A stretch of DNA of 64,000 bases, from assembly GCA_024349245.1 (NCBI GenBank), contig JALDNG010000022.1, forward strand, positions 13,513,501-13,577,500. The letters are read 5' to 3'. This stretch comes from Neodontobutis hainanensis. Its lineage: Eukaryota; Chordata; Actinopteri; Gobiiformes; Odontobutidae. This document shows positions 9,901-21,807 of the stretch, in pieces. The first letter of the stretch is position 1, and each line of letters begins with the position of its first letter. Made by a program: the position numbers and the translations under genes. Below the pieces are notes generated by a model. The model was not told the DNA's origin. It searched no databases and was given only the letters and a program-made list of their open reading frames with translations.

Positions 9901-12087
9901 GCTGCACAATCCAAATGAATGCTGTTTTGTGTCCGTGTCTTTACACCAGGTCTACATCCCGTACAGAGACAGTAAGTTGACCCGAATCCTGCAGGGCTCT
10001 CTCGGCGGTAACTGTCAGACCACCATCGTGATCTGCTGCTTGCCCTCTTCAACGAGTGTGAAACCAAATCCACGCTCCTGTTCGACAGAGGTGCGTAGAA
10101 TTAGTTCTGTAATTCTCCGTTTAAGGGAATAAGTAATTAACCGAGCCACGTTTTTTCTTTTTCTTTTTTAAAGAGCAAAGACCATCAAGAACATGGTGAC
10201 GGTGAACTTCGAGCTGACGGCCGAGCAGTGGAAGCAGAAGTGCGAGCGAGAGAAGGAGAAGAACAAGACTCTGAGGAACACCATCGCTTTGCTGGAGAAC
10301 GAGCTGAACCGATGGAGGAACGGTGAGTGGATATTTAGTTGGATTTGGACAGGTTTTACTAGACAGGCTAGAAGATAGATTTTTACTGTATTTACTTGTA
10401 GCTTGTTAATGGGTCTAATCCCGGAGTATGTTCACTGTGCCTCAGGGGAGAGCGTTCCCGTCGAGGAGCAGTTTAACAAAGAGAAGGCCAACGCTGAGGT
10501 GCTGGCTCTGGACAACATCAGGAACGACAAGGCTGCGTCCACGCCCAGCGTTCCCGGAGGGAGGCTAACGGACGTGGAGAAAGACAAGTGGGAGGCCGAG
10601 ATAAACAAGCAGAGGCAACTGGCTGAGAAAATCGAGCAGCAGATGTTGGACCAGAAGGACGTAAATATAAAGCTCAATAGTCCTTATTTAAATCTCTAAT
10701 TCACTTCAGTTGAATGATGGCGTTATTAAGCCTCAGATCTGATCACTTCCTGAAGTCTCAGAAGCAGATATGTCATGTTTGTTTTCTGTAAAATAAGTTT
10801 GGTCACGAGAGACTCAGGACTGAGGAGAGTCTTTGTATAAATGCTTACAAACATTACTATTTATCTGAATCTACTGAGCATTAGCATTTCTTTAACCCCG
10901 TTTCCGTTGTCAGTCCTGAGTTTTCTGAGAGTCAGCAGTGATATAAATCCAGTCCCTTTGTGTCGCAGCTGCTGGCCTCCTCTCGGCGTGACCACCAGGC
11001 CGAGCTGAAACGCCTCCAGGCTGAGAATGAGGCGTCGAAGGAGCGCTGCAGGCACTGGAGGAGCTCACTGTCAACTACAACCAGAAGAGCCAAGAGGTGG
11101 AGGATAAGTCCAAGGAGTTGGTCTGTCCTCGCTATCAGCGACGAGCTCAGCCAGAAATCGGTCAGTGTTGACTCTGACTCGCAGTAAAAAATAAGGAAAC
11201 AACATGAAGCAAAGGTCCAAATACTCACGATTTTTAATGTAAAGAAGGTTTTAATGCTTTTAATTATAGTCGGACCAGTTCACCGTGTGGGGAATAGTCT
11301 GGATTTTGTAGCTCCAGACTCAAAGAAAACACAGTCCATGCTGTCATCTCTGGACTCGAAGCTGCAAAAGCTGAAGGAGATGTCCGACCACCAGAAGAAG
11401 AGAGTGACTGAGATGAACGACAAGGAGAAGCTCATTACCGAGCTCCAGGAGTGAGTCCACACTTTTCCTTAAAGCTGCAGAAAGCAGAAACACTTTCAAA
11501 GATTCAGTATTGTCTAGTCTGTATGTCCTGGTTCATTTCCGGTCTCTTGTTTTCAGACCATGTTTTAAGTTTGTGTTTAATCACTTTTGTTTATATAGCA
11601 GCATGTTAAAAATAAAAGTATGCAATACACAAATTTTTAATTCATTATTAATTTTTTTGTATAATGCGATTAAATTCTTTAATCATTGCCCAGCACTAGT
11701 TTTTGTCCATCCTCAGCTGGTGCGTGAGAATGCAGACCTGCGCTGTGAGCCTCCGAAACTGGAGAAGCGTCTTTGTGCTACTGAGCGGGTCAAGGCCTTG
11801 GAGGCTGCTCTGAAGGAGGCTAAAGAAAACGCTGCCCGCGACCGCCAAGGCTACCAGCAGGAGGTGGACCGCATCAAAGAGGCCGACCGGGCCAAGAACA
11901 TGGCCCAAAAAAAGACACTCCGCTCAGATCGGTGAGAACACGGTCTGATTATAGTCTTCTCTTCAGCTTCTGCGTTTCAGAAGGTCTTAGTATCTGTCTC
12001 TGTCCCTCTGCAGCCAAATCCATCCGACCCGGGCAGCAGCCGGTGGCTCAGAGAGATGTCCTGACTGAACAGAAGTGGCATAAATAG
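6988..12087 (+). pseudogene. Kinesin-1 heavy chain (kif5b-like), decayed intron-containing copy
   Basis: Kinesin-1 moves cargo toward microtubule plus ends. Exons found: 6988-7075, 7680-7753 (P-loop GQTSSGKTHT), 7880-7984, 8609-8657, 8904-8957, 9039-9126, 9203-9327 (switch I HSSRSH, switch II DLAGSK), 9455-9559, 9950-10090, 10176-10322, 10446-10660, 10969-11160, 11335-11450, 11717-11931 and 12014-12087. EEQFNKEKANAE points to KIF5B rather than KIF5A or KIF5C. The first exons (MAD...CRFRPL) are missing. Lesions: a 2-nt loss at about 8927, a 4-nt loss at about 10052, a deletion plus frameshift at about 11038, a 1-nt gain at about 11908, loss of roughly 130 codons after KKRVTEM and of a similar number before LVRENADLRC. 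Switch II Glu is Lys. Introns are kept, so it is not a processed copy. Confidence 0.85.
7381..7600 (+). repeat. GC-rich minisatellite in kinesin intron, ~24 bp unit
   Basis: About eight imperfect units of tctgtagggctcctcccgtc plus a short variable tail (tcaa, gctg, ggtg) lie in tandem, immediately upstream of the P-loop exon. Later units drift in the spacer. The array is open in one frame but encodes only the repeat. Confidence 0.8.
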
Positions 12088-13129
12088 AATACACTAATTG
12101 TACGTTCTGTGTATTCTTTGTATTTATATGGTATTTTTGTAAAGAAATTAGATTTTTATTGCTTAATTTTCATATTTTATCAGTTAACACCTGTTTTTAA
12201 AATCAGTAAAAAAATAGTATTGAAAATTTGATTTCAACCAATTTTGAATAAAAAAAAAAATTACAAGACGCTGTACTTTTCCTGTTCTTACCAATGCAGT
12301 TGTTTTTTGTTGGTTATTTTATTATTATTTTCGGTTTTCTCTTTATGTATAGTTTTTTGTTTATAAAAGGAAAAAATATTCATAATGAATTTGATTAAAA
12401 CTTAATGTATTTATTCAGTAACACAACTCAGCTGAACCCTGTGGTAAATGGACCTGCCTCCACCTCCTGACCGGCTCAGAAACCGTTTAAAACAAACCCA
12501 TAAGACCGACAACGGCACCCATCAGGACGAGTCCTGACAGAACACAGTTGGATAAATACAGGTCAATTCAATAATTTAAAGGAAGGGCTAATGTCATAAA
12601 ACTGTTTAAAACACCTACAAATGTATATTCATATTGTAGCAGATCAGTCTCCAGAATTCCACACTTATCACTTCCAGAGATGCCCCCAGCAAACAAGAGT
12701 TTGCACAAAACTCCACACGGATTATAACATGTCTTTTATCATTTACAGACCTCCAAACTGTTTTACTAAGAACTCAGGAACCTTCAGTAAACCGTGATTA
12801 ACTATTCTGCGTTGTTGACATGACCAGGACAAAACCTGGCCAGAGACAAGTCCCAGGTCAAAGGTGACTCAGGACCACTATCACATCCTGGCACCATGTA
12901 AAAGGAACATACATTTTGGGAGATAGTTTGTTGATTCAGCTTTACCCAAAACGCCATCCTGAAGGACGTAGGATTGCGTTTGATCCACCCAAAACTGAGT
13001 TTTGTATGATCACACATTACTCCCTAGTGGTCAAATGGACAAATGACTCTGCTCACTCAAAAAGGACATTTCGTTATTTTAATAAAAGAATTGTTGTGTT
13101 AATGTGCTGTTTTTATACTGTTCTTTTCC
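12088..13129. other. 3' flank of the kinesin copy, non-coding
   Basis: An AT-rich stretch follows the kinesin stop, with an AATAAA-like signal inside an A-run at about 12246. The rest has no supported gene. Short frames at 12802-13146 show no family resemblance. Confidence 0.45.
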
Positions 13130-14460
13130 AGGACGCGGAGTTGTGAAAAGAACTCCTCATTCTAGTTTTGTTTGCAGGTTGTGTTCTGTTTTAAGGAAAT
13201 GTAACAATTGTTTCCATCATGTCCTGACAATTGCCTCTGTATAACTTTGCAGTACAAGTGTTTTGCGTGTTTATGAAAAACCAAAAATTGCGAAGCAAGG
13301 AATGTTTTAAAACTTAGTTTAAACACTTAAACTTAGTCAAACTTCCCAAAGCGACGCCCTTCTCCGTAAGACACGCCCCCATCCGAAGGTGATAAAATTG
13401 GCACACTGCCAGAGAATCTGCCCTTCACCCTTCGCACCTTTGCCCTCCTTCTGCCCTTCGCATGGAATCTGCGGCCTTCTGGCGGACGGTCCAGTAGGAC
13501 TGCCTCGCCGCCGCAACCCTTGGGCCTCGTGGAAACGAGTTAACTTTCCTGTGTTCTAAAGACCGTGCCTGCTACAGCGCCTGCTCTTCCCCAAAAGAGC
13601 GCGCAGAAGCAAGTTTTAACCAGCAAAGCAACAGCTGAGAACTCTTTCATGGACCGTGACATAACCTACACAAACTTCAACTTTTACACGGTACAACCGA
13701 GAGAGGCCGTGCTGGTTTAGACAGTAACTAGACTCTTTTGTTCTCTTCCTCGGGGTGCACGGCGACCCCCACCCCTGGAAGAGATCTGCACGTGACGGCA
13801 CCCCTGGTGTGTGGAGCGCTTCATCAGTAAGTGACGAACTTTCTGGAAAACATTCAGGAAGCTCGTCTCGGATCACTGATATCGACCACACCGAACCGGG
13901 CCAGCACCCACTGACGACAGAGTAAGTCCGCACGTGACACAACTGCCTTGGCGGCATTACAAAGTCCAAACTCAAGCCCCGAAGCCTCCATCTCCTTTTC
14001 CCGTTAAAAGTCCCTTTAAATTTCCCTAATCGAGATTAACCTGTTCAAAACATTCCCGGTTTCATCATATCCTCCATGCAACTGTTTATCCCTGTGTATT
14101 CCCATTGTAATCTACCCTTATTGTGTTTTAATGCTTTACCATGTTCCGTCATGTTATTCACCATTGTATAATCTTTAATAAAATCCCATAAAGACATTAA
14201 TGTTTCCCTGTTTATAGCAAGAAATGTTCAAAACGAGAAGAATTTGCTTCCTTTAGATTAATGAGACTAGACTAAACAGTTTCTCTAGATCCGTCGAAAA
14301 CTAGAGTGGTGCCCCTCTTTAATTAGAAATTAATTGTAATAAATTAATATAAAAAATTTAATTATTAAAATTAATCTGATATGTTTATGCAAACATAGTC
14401 ATACAGTACGCTACTACATATTATTTTGGTGCCCCTCGTGAGGCCTTGGAAGAATATTCT
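13130..14460 (+). repeat. LTR-like or retroelement-leader-like region, unclassified
   Basis: The stretch has the texture of an LTR plus untranslated leader. It contains an AT-rich part, a GC-rich part (13370-13960) without an open frame of note, and AATAAA signals near 14180. Two copies of the phrase tggtgcccctc lie at about 14310 and 14426, resembling a primer-binding site in position and in its TGG start. No gag, pol or env coding sequence is visible. It could equally be a decayed non-coding repeat of another type. I did not find a matching second LTR. Confidence 0.3.
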
Positions 14461-14713
14461 TGATTAAACATTGAAAATATTAAATAACACCTAAAGTCTT
14501 TACACAAATTGCTGTCCACTGAAAGCTGTGTCTAAGCTGTGCTTTATCTGGTGATGCGTTTAACTGCGTGTGTGTGTGTGATCATCGCTAGGTGATCAAA
14601 TGTGAAGCCTATTGAAATTGTGTGTTGACTTCAAACCGTGTCAGCTGGCCTGACCCTTGAGAGTCTGATACTATACGTACAGTGACACGGAAAGCGTCCA
14701 CTCAAACATTAAA

Positions 14714-15005
14714 TAATGGCTGCGAGACTCCAGCATGAATTAAATGTTTGTTAAAGTTGCCAAAGTTTGCTGAAGACAGAGACTTTGTTGAAGTGGATTG
14801 GTTTGGGTGTGTAAAACACGTGGAACTTCAGAGCATCCATTTTGAGTTCCTTCTAATGGCTGCGAGCTTCCAGCATTAAGAAGTACTAAAGTATTAAAGT
14901 CTGCTGAAGGACTTTATTAATTGATTAATTAATTAATGGCTCCGAGATTCCAGCATTAATTAAATACTTGCTGCTTAGAGTCTACTGAAAAGCTCAGAGA
15001 CTTTG
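14714..15005 (+). repeat. Three imperfect direct repeats (aatggctgcgag...tccagcat)
   Basis: Blocks near 14716, 14854 and 14933 each read aatggctgcgag or aatggctccgag, two variable bases, then tccagcat(g/t)aa, followed by an AT-rich stretch and a phrase like gtctgctgaa or gtctactgaa before the next copy. Spacing is irregular (about 138 and 79 bp), so this is a decayed tandem array, probably part of the LTR-like unit upstream. Confidence 0.6.
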
Positions 15006-15424
15006 GAAAATGTTGCATGCATGCTAGCACACTAGCCAAAGTGTGGATATGGGCCCGAGACAAAGCTAATTGCTGCGTTGTACCAGAATTAAGTTAAAAT
15101 TGTCTCTTACAAGTCGCAAAATTGCCGCGTTGTACCGGAATTTATGTGAAAACGTGTATTCCCTAAGGCTTATTAGCCTAGGTGTATTTTGAACGGATTA
15201 AAAACCTGTGCTGGAGGCCTTCACAGCCTAGCTTACTGTGAGAACACTCCCCCTAAAAAGCCACGTGGCTGCCGTGCGTTTTGTCTAAAAACTGGTTTGA
15301 GCTGCTGTGGTAAATGCCAGGTGCTTGTGTTTTAAAACGTGGCCTTGTACCTGCCTTGTACAAAGCGCTGCTGTGTTTTAAACCGCTGTTTTTTAAGAGT
15401 TGTAGACACGTCCAGAGTGAACTT

Positions 15425-17722
15425 TTTTTATTTTTTATTGAGTTATTCCTCATTACAATACACGAACAAAACAAAGTATAACATCCTCAAATTGTACAGT
15501 ATAAATCTTATATTATAACTAAGGAGTCACACCCCCCACCACTCATCACAATATAGTTATTTTTTTTTTTTTTTATACTGATCATATACAAGGGAGAACA
15601 AACTAGAATGAAAGAACATAAGACAGTAAAAATAAATTAGAACATAATAAAACACAAACAAAAAGGGAAAATAAAATAACAGGGACTCAACTCATCTGAA
15701 GTTTTATTAAACCTTTATGCAATTTTTTTAGCCGGGCCTTCTCAACCTTTTATAAGACAGTCTTGGAACAGCAAAAGCTCATTCTTAAGTGCGGACCATG
15801 TAGGGAGGATTTAGCAAATCGACATTTATGAATATAATATTTTGTTGCTATAATTAGATTATTGACCAAAAATTCATCATTTTTATTTTGTAGGGTTACC
15901 CCCATCTGAATGTTTTGATATGAAAAGAAATCTATTTTTATAGATCTGGAGGACAACAGGTTATGAAGAGATTTCCATAAATTCTGAGTCGGTTGACATT
16001 CATAAAACAGGTGTTCAGTTGTTTCAACATTAATGTTGCAGATATGACAATTGTCTACCTCAAATTTGAATCTTTTCTTTATAAACTCATTAGAGGGATA
16101 TATATTATTTATTGTTTTAAAATGTACTTCCTTAAATTTAGGAGGAATTGGCTATTTTAGTTTATTTTTAATTTAGTTCTGATTGAAGATATTTCATATT
16201 TGTCATAACCCAGAAAGAAGAGAGTGCTTTTTGCTCTACCCGGATACAAACAGTTAACAAGCGTTTGCTTAAGGAATTTATTATTACAATTAGTATCTAT
16301 TAGGCTCACATAATCAATTTTAATTTTGTGTAGTCTTGGAGAAGCATTATACATAAGATTATTTTGTATTGCTTGAATAAGGACCTTTGGAATGTTCTGT
16401 GTAACTTTGTTGTAATCCACAATTGAGCATTTGAACTTATATTCAGCCTTAAATTCTTGAATTTAAGAATATTGTCGTTTTCATCCAATATATGAACAAT
16501 GGACCATATTTGTTTTTCCCACCAGTCTTTCAGAAAAATAGATTTCCTTCTACACAATATACTTCTGTTGTTCCATAATGGAACATTATGGGGACTGAAA
16601 TTATGTTTAAACATCAGTTTCCACTGTAACAAAACCTGTTGATGAAAAGTTGAAAGTTTTATAGGCAATTTAGATAATTCAAAGTCACATGTTATTAAGA
16701 ATTGAATACCTCCCACTTTATCAAAAATGTATGCCGGTAAGGAGAACCATATCTCTTCGCCGTTTCTCAAAAAGGATTGGAGCCATTTAATTTTCAATAT
16801 TCTATTCAAAATTTCAAAGTCGATTGCCTTTATGCCACCTACCTCATAATTTTTCACCAAATCCCCTTTTCTAATGTAGTGATGTTTATTTTTCCAAATA
16901 AAATTAAAATTTATTCTATTAATTTCTTTAATTAACCTTGGAGAAATAGCAAGAGAGTAGGATGGATATATCAGTCTGGAAATAGATTCAATCTTAGTCA
17001 ACAATGTTCTTCCAAATAATGTTAAATCTCTTTGTAACCAACTGTTTAATGTTTTTCTACATTTATCAATATTATCTTGGATATTCTTTTTTTCATTTGT
17101 ATCTGATGATTTGGTAATCCAAATACCTAGATATCTAATATCATTTTGGACCGGTATATTAAATAGTGAGGATTCAGAGCAGCTATGAATGCTCATCAGT
17201 TCACATTTACTCAGATTCAGATCTAGACCCGATGCTAGTAAAAATCGCTCTATTACTTTTACAGCCACTGGAATTTGTTCCTTATTTTGTAAAAACAGAG
17301 TTGTATCGTCAGCGAGCTGACTCATGAGTAACTTGTAATTGTTTATTTCTAAACCTTTATTAGAATTTTTAACCGCAATTGCCAGTAGTTCAGTCACTGC
17401 AATGAATAGAAGAGGAGAAATGCTACAGCCCTGTCTTATTCATCTTTCAACCTTAAATCTAGGACATGTACCTTCTGAAAGGGAAACACAACTATTAATG
17501 TCCTTATGCAACATAGTGATCATATCAAGAAACTTATTTCCAAAGCGTCTCAGTGTGTTAATAATAAATATATGTTCCACTGAGTCGAATGCTTTATGGA
17601 AATCAAAAAAAATAAATAAAACCATCTTCCTTAATTAAATAATTGTAATCAATAATATCTAGGACCAGGCGGATATTATTATGGATGGATCTTCCTTTAA
17701 GAAAGCCAGATTGTGTAACATT
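15425..17722 (-). mobile_element. L1/Tx1-type LINE, 5'-truncated ORF2 relic (copy 1)
   Basis: Read from 17722 down: QSGFLKGRSIHNNIRLVLD, FIFFDFHKAFDSVEH, GTCPRFKVER, then the catalytic block MSQLADDTTLFLQN (LADD in place of the common FADD, as in fish L1/Tx1 elements). SGLDLNLSKCELMSI and RYLGIWITKS follow, then a long connection domain to about 16300. One frame of 363 codons is still open (16306-17397). An in-frame stop and frame slip separate it from the upstream fingers part (17440-17625). The copy begins inside the reverse transcriptase, a typical 5' truncation. The 3' end carries an A-rich tail (T-rich on the plus strand, about 15425-15440). The endonuclease is missing. Confidence 0.85.
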
Positions 17723-17829
17723 TTATCAAGTTTATTCAAATACACCATTGTTCAAAAACCAGCGTTAAGAGTCCTGTTCAAGATACATACTGCTGTGACA
17801 GGTTGCAGAATAAATTAAAAATGTTGTGT

Positions 17830-20800
17830 ATTTTTGTGTTTTATTATTGTAATAAAACATGTACAGTTTACAAATAAGAGTACCACTCAACAGGCGTCGC
17901 TTTGTGAATATGATATTTCCCTAAAATGATCCATAGATTAATTAGGTATATTTCTTTCTGTTTTTTAGTCTTGTCATCATGGAAGCCAAAGAGTACATTT
18001 TTCCAAAACAAAGAAAAATCAACACTAAGATTAACAGTAATGTATCGACAGATCTTTCCAGAAAGTAATGGCATAGGGACATTTCCAGAACATATGTATC
18101 ATTGTTTCTGGACATATTCCACAAAAAGAACAGTTAACACATATGTCATGCTTAAACCTAAGGAGATAATGCTTAGCAGGGTAATACCCATGTATAATTT
18201 TGAAAGAGACTTCTCTTACTTTATTTGTAAGGAGATATTTGTGAGGGAGGTTCCATATATTCCCCCAATTCAGGTTGTTAACAAAGTTAGACCAGTAAGG
18301 AACAACATTTGGTATGCTGGTAACATCTTTCTGGAATAGAGAGCGAATATTTCGATTATTATTCCTCATTGTGGATGCGAAACATATTTTACCAACTTAG
18401 GGTCCAACTCTGGTAGGCAATCTGGTTTTCCAGCCCCTTTTAAGAGAATTAAAATACCAGATGGGATGGCATCCATAATAATTGCAAACTCTCTTGGGGT
18501 GATTGGAATGCCAAAATTGTTAAGGAATTCAGAATAATTCTTCAATAATCCACTATCATTTATAAGTTGGGAGAATAAATCCTTATTTTTTAAGACTTGG
18601 TTCAATAATAATATAATTCTAATATTATTATTGAACCAAGTCTTAAATAATAAGGATTATTCCAGATGAAGCACCTATGTGGGGAGAAATTATGTTTGTA
18701 AATTAATGACCATGCTAAGAGCATTTGTTTATGGAATTTAGATAAAATTAAGGGAATTTTTTCTATTTTAAAATCACATAACAGTAAGAATTTTAGACCA
18801 CCAACCTTAGATAAGATATAGTTGGGTATAAAATTCCATGTAGATCTTTTAGAAATTGCTTTATCCAATTAATTTTAAAAGTATTATTGAGGGTTGTAAA
18901 ATCAAGAAAGTTAAGACCACCACGTTCAAAGGTGTTCATGATAACAGATTTTTTCACATAATGAGTCTTGTTTTTCCAAATAAAATTGAAAAGTGACTTG
19001 TCAATAGAATTAGAGAGATTTTTGTTGACAAACAAGGGGATAGCTGCATATGTAAGAGGGATAAACCTGCTTTTGTCAACAATACTCATCTTTTCAAGGA
19101 TAAATCCTCTGCAGCCACTGATTTAACTTTTTCTTTGTCTTATCACTAATCATATTAAAGTTTACAGAACATCTCTCCTCCTCATTTTTCATTATAGTAA
19201 TCCCAAGATAAGTAATCTTATCTTTGATTGAGATGCCATAGATCTGGGAGGTGTTGCTTTCTTTAAGGGAAAAAAGTTCACATTTCTTCAGATTTAAGCA
19301 GAGTCCAGAAGCCGCTGAAAATAATTCTATTGTTTTGATAGCAATTGGCACTTGGCTGGCATCTTTTAAGAATAGTGTAGTATCATCTGCTAGCTGGGTG
19401 AGGATTATTTCTCTTTCTGCAATTGAAATTCCCTTTAAAGTACTATTTTAATATGGGTGGAAAGAAGTTGAGAACATAAAATAAATAAATAAGGGGAGGC
19501 AGGGCAGCCCTGTCGGATACCTCTTTGCAACTCAAATCTAGGTGAAGTTCCATTTTTAAGTCTGATAGAGCTATTGCCTTTGCAGTACATTGTTTTACCA
19601 GCTTTACCAAAAAAATCCCCAAAACCAAATTTCTCAATAGTTTGAAATATAAAGTTATGCTCTACTGTGTCAAAGGCTTTATAGAAGTCCAAGAAAAATA
19701 TATAACTATCATCTGGACATAAAAATGAATAATCAATTATATCTAAGACAAGTCGAATATTGTTTGAAATGTGCCTTTTTCTCATGAATCCTGATTGGAC
19801 TTCATCAATAATAGGGTCTAAAACATTTTTTAATCGTTTTGCAATAATTGAGGCAAAAATTTTGTAGTCGGTGTTCAGTAATGAAATAGGACACCAATTG
19901 TCTATATACAGTGGATCTTTATTGGGTTTGGGGATTAACGTAATTAAACCTTGTGTCATCGAGGGCGGTAAAGAACCTTTTTCAATACTTTCTAATATTA
20001 CTTCAAGTAGAAAAGGAGCTAGTTCTTGTATAAAAGCTTGATAAAACTCTGCAGAGAGGCCAACAACACCAGGAGATTTGTTAGTTTTACATTATTTAAT
20101 TGCAAATGTAATTTCCTGCAATGTAATAATGTCATCGCAGAGTTTCCTATTATCCTGAGAGATTGGATTGATGAGAAGAGAGTTCAAGAATGTAGAGGAT
20201 GATTGATGGCAATACTGAGATTTGTATAAATGACTATAGAAGTCCGCAAAAAACAGCTATGCTCTTCGGATTATCAGTTACAGTATTATTGATATTAAGT
20301 TGCTGGATTAAATTATATTTCCCATGATATCTTTCTAAGCCAAAAAATACGCAGAATTCTGCTCCCTTCTTCAATCCACTTTTCCTTGACCTTATAAAGG
20401 CACCTTTTGTTAGAGAAGATCTCATTTAGTTTAAGTTGTTCTGAAATTAAAGATAGTCGTTCCTCTTCTGATATATCAGCAGGGTCCTTCTGGTACAAGG
20501 TAATTATTTTAGAGACCACTCTTTCTTCCTCCAGTTTACGTTTTTTTTTTATAAGATACTACCATAATTCCTCAAATATTGGCCAGTTTTAAATTTTAAA
20601 AGTTCCCAATTGCTTCCAAAAACATTCTCTGACTTTGCTATATTCCAGAATTTAATTATTAGATTCTTTATATTTGATTTTACTTCATTGTGTTGCAGGA
20701 GTGAACTGTTTAGTTTTCAGTAAGCAATCCTACATCTTGTGGAGGGCAGAGTGCAAAGGTATAAAGACAGAGACCGCATTATGATCGGTTAATGGGGTTG

Positions 20801-21500
20801 TGATGATATTAACTGATATTTTATCAATATTCAAATTATCTGAAATTAACCAATAGTCCAAACTTGAACGTTTGGTGGCATTTCTATTACTCCAAGTAAA
20901 AGCACTTATGTTAGGGTTGTTAAATCTCCATACATCAATTAAGTTAAATTTTTTCATAAATAATGTTAAGTTATCATTAACTGCAGTGGAAACACGTGGA
21001 GGCCAGCAGTCAATATTGTGATCCAGATTCATGTTAAAATCCCCACCTATTATAATACCTGAATTTGGAAAGTTATTAAGTGTATTTTGTATATGCTTCT
21101 CTAAGGTATCAAGCAGTATATCGTTCTCATGGTTAGAGTTATAACCATATATATTAATAACTATCAAAGTAAAATTTTCAATGGTTAATACTTGAAAAAT
21201 AAAATGAACTGATGTATCATTGACAGATAAGAGAACAGAACCTGAAAAATTATATTTTAGAGTCGCAACACCAGCAGAATGTTCAGACCCGTGAGCCTGC
21301 CACAGATCATTCCCCATTGGGATCTCCAAAATCTACCATCGTCCGAACAGAGTGTGACTCTTGAATAAAACATAAGTCAGATTTGTGCTGCTTGACAAAC
21401 AAAAATAACGCCTTGCGTTTAACAACATCCCTTAACCCCTGGCATTGAGAGTAATGATAGATAAAGACGTATTAACAACAACTGATAGAACAATATGAGG
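17830..21500 (-). mobile_element. L1/Tx1-type LINE, nearly full ORF2 but broken (copy 2)
   Basis: Read from about 21500 down: the apurinic-type endonuclease begins near SIITLNARG and VVKRKALFLFVKQ, has IGGDFNMNLDHN, SLDYWLIS and TDHNAVSVF, and covers 20730-21470 with a frameshift near 21325. A linker (about 19960-20700) is full of stops. Reverse transcriptase follows: LITLIPKPNKDP, QSGFMRKRHISNNIRLVLD, FFLDFYKAFDTVEH, GIRQGCPASPYLF (19435-19959), SGLCLNLKKCELFSL (19094-19351), connection segments (18602-19089), and a C-terminal zinc motif CSFCG...ETMIHMFWKC (18031-18369). The 3' UTR ends in an A-rich stretch near 17830. Sequence differs clearly from copy 1, so these are two families or old subfamilies, not a duplication. 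Confidence 0.85.
18578..18658. repeat. Near-perfect 37-bp palindrome inside LINE copy 2
   Basis: Left arm 18578-18614 and right arm 18622-18658 are reverse complements with one mismatch, around a 7-base loop (aattcta). The arms contain aagacttggttcaataat and its complement. The stretch lies in the ORF2 C-terminal region between two broken frames. LINE copy 1 does not show the hairpin at the equivalent place. Confidence 0.9.
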
Positions 21501-21807
21501 TTAAAAGTACGAGAGAGAAAAAGTAAACCACGTGACAACTCTGGGGGGGGGGGGTGAATTTTTGATTATTACGTCAGTTTATGCTATCTGAAAAGTTTAG
21601 TTTTGTGCATAATTGTGGGTGTGGTTATCTTGACTCGCATGTGTCAATCACCGAGCCTCGCGCACGCCGTGTGGCTAGCTGGCTAACAAGTGGCTAGTTA
21701 GCTCCTCCGTGATACTTGCTGGCTTGGTGCATGTTAGGATCAGTGTGTCAGGCTTCTGTACTTGACCGTCGGCTGTTCTCAGAGTATTTAAGAAGAAAGT
21801 TGTGTAA

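Noticed and set aside
11510..11716. Upstream part of a 141-codon frame
   Set aside because: Only the part after the acceptor at 11716 matches kinesin. The earlier residues are intron read-through.
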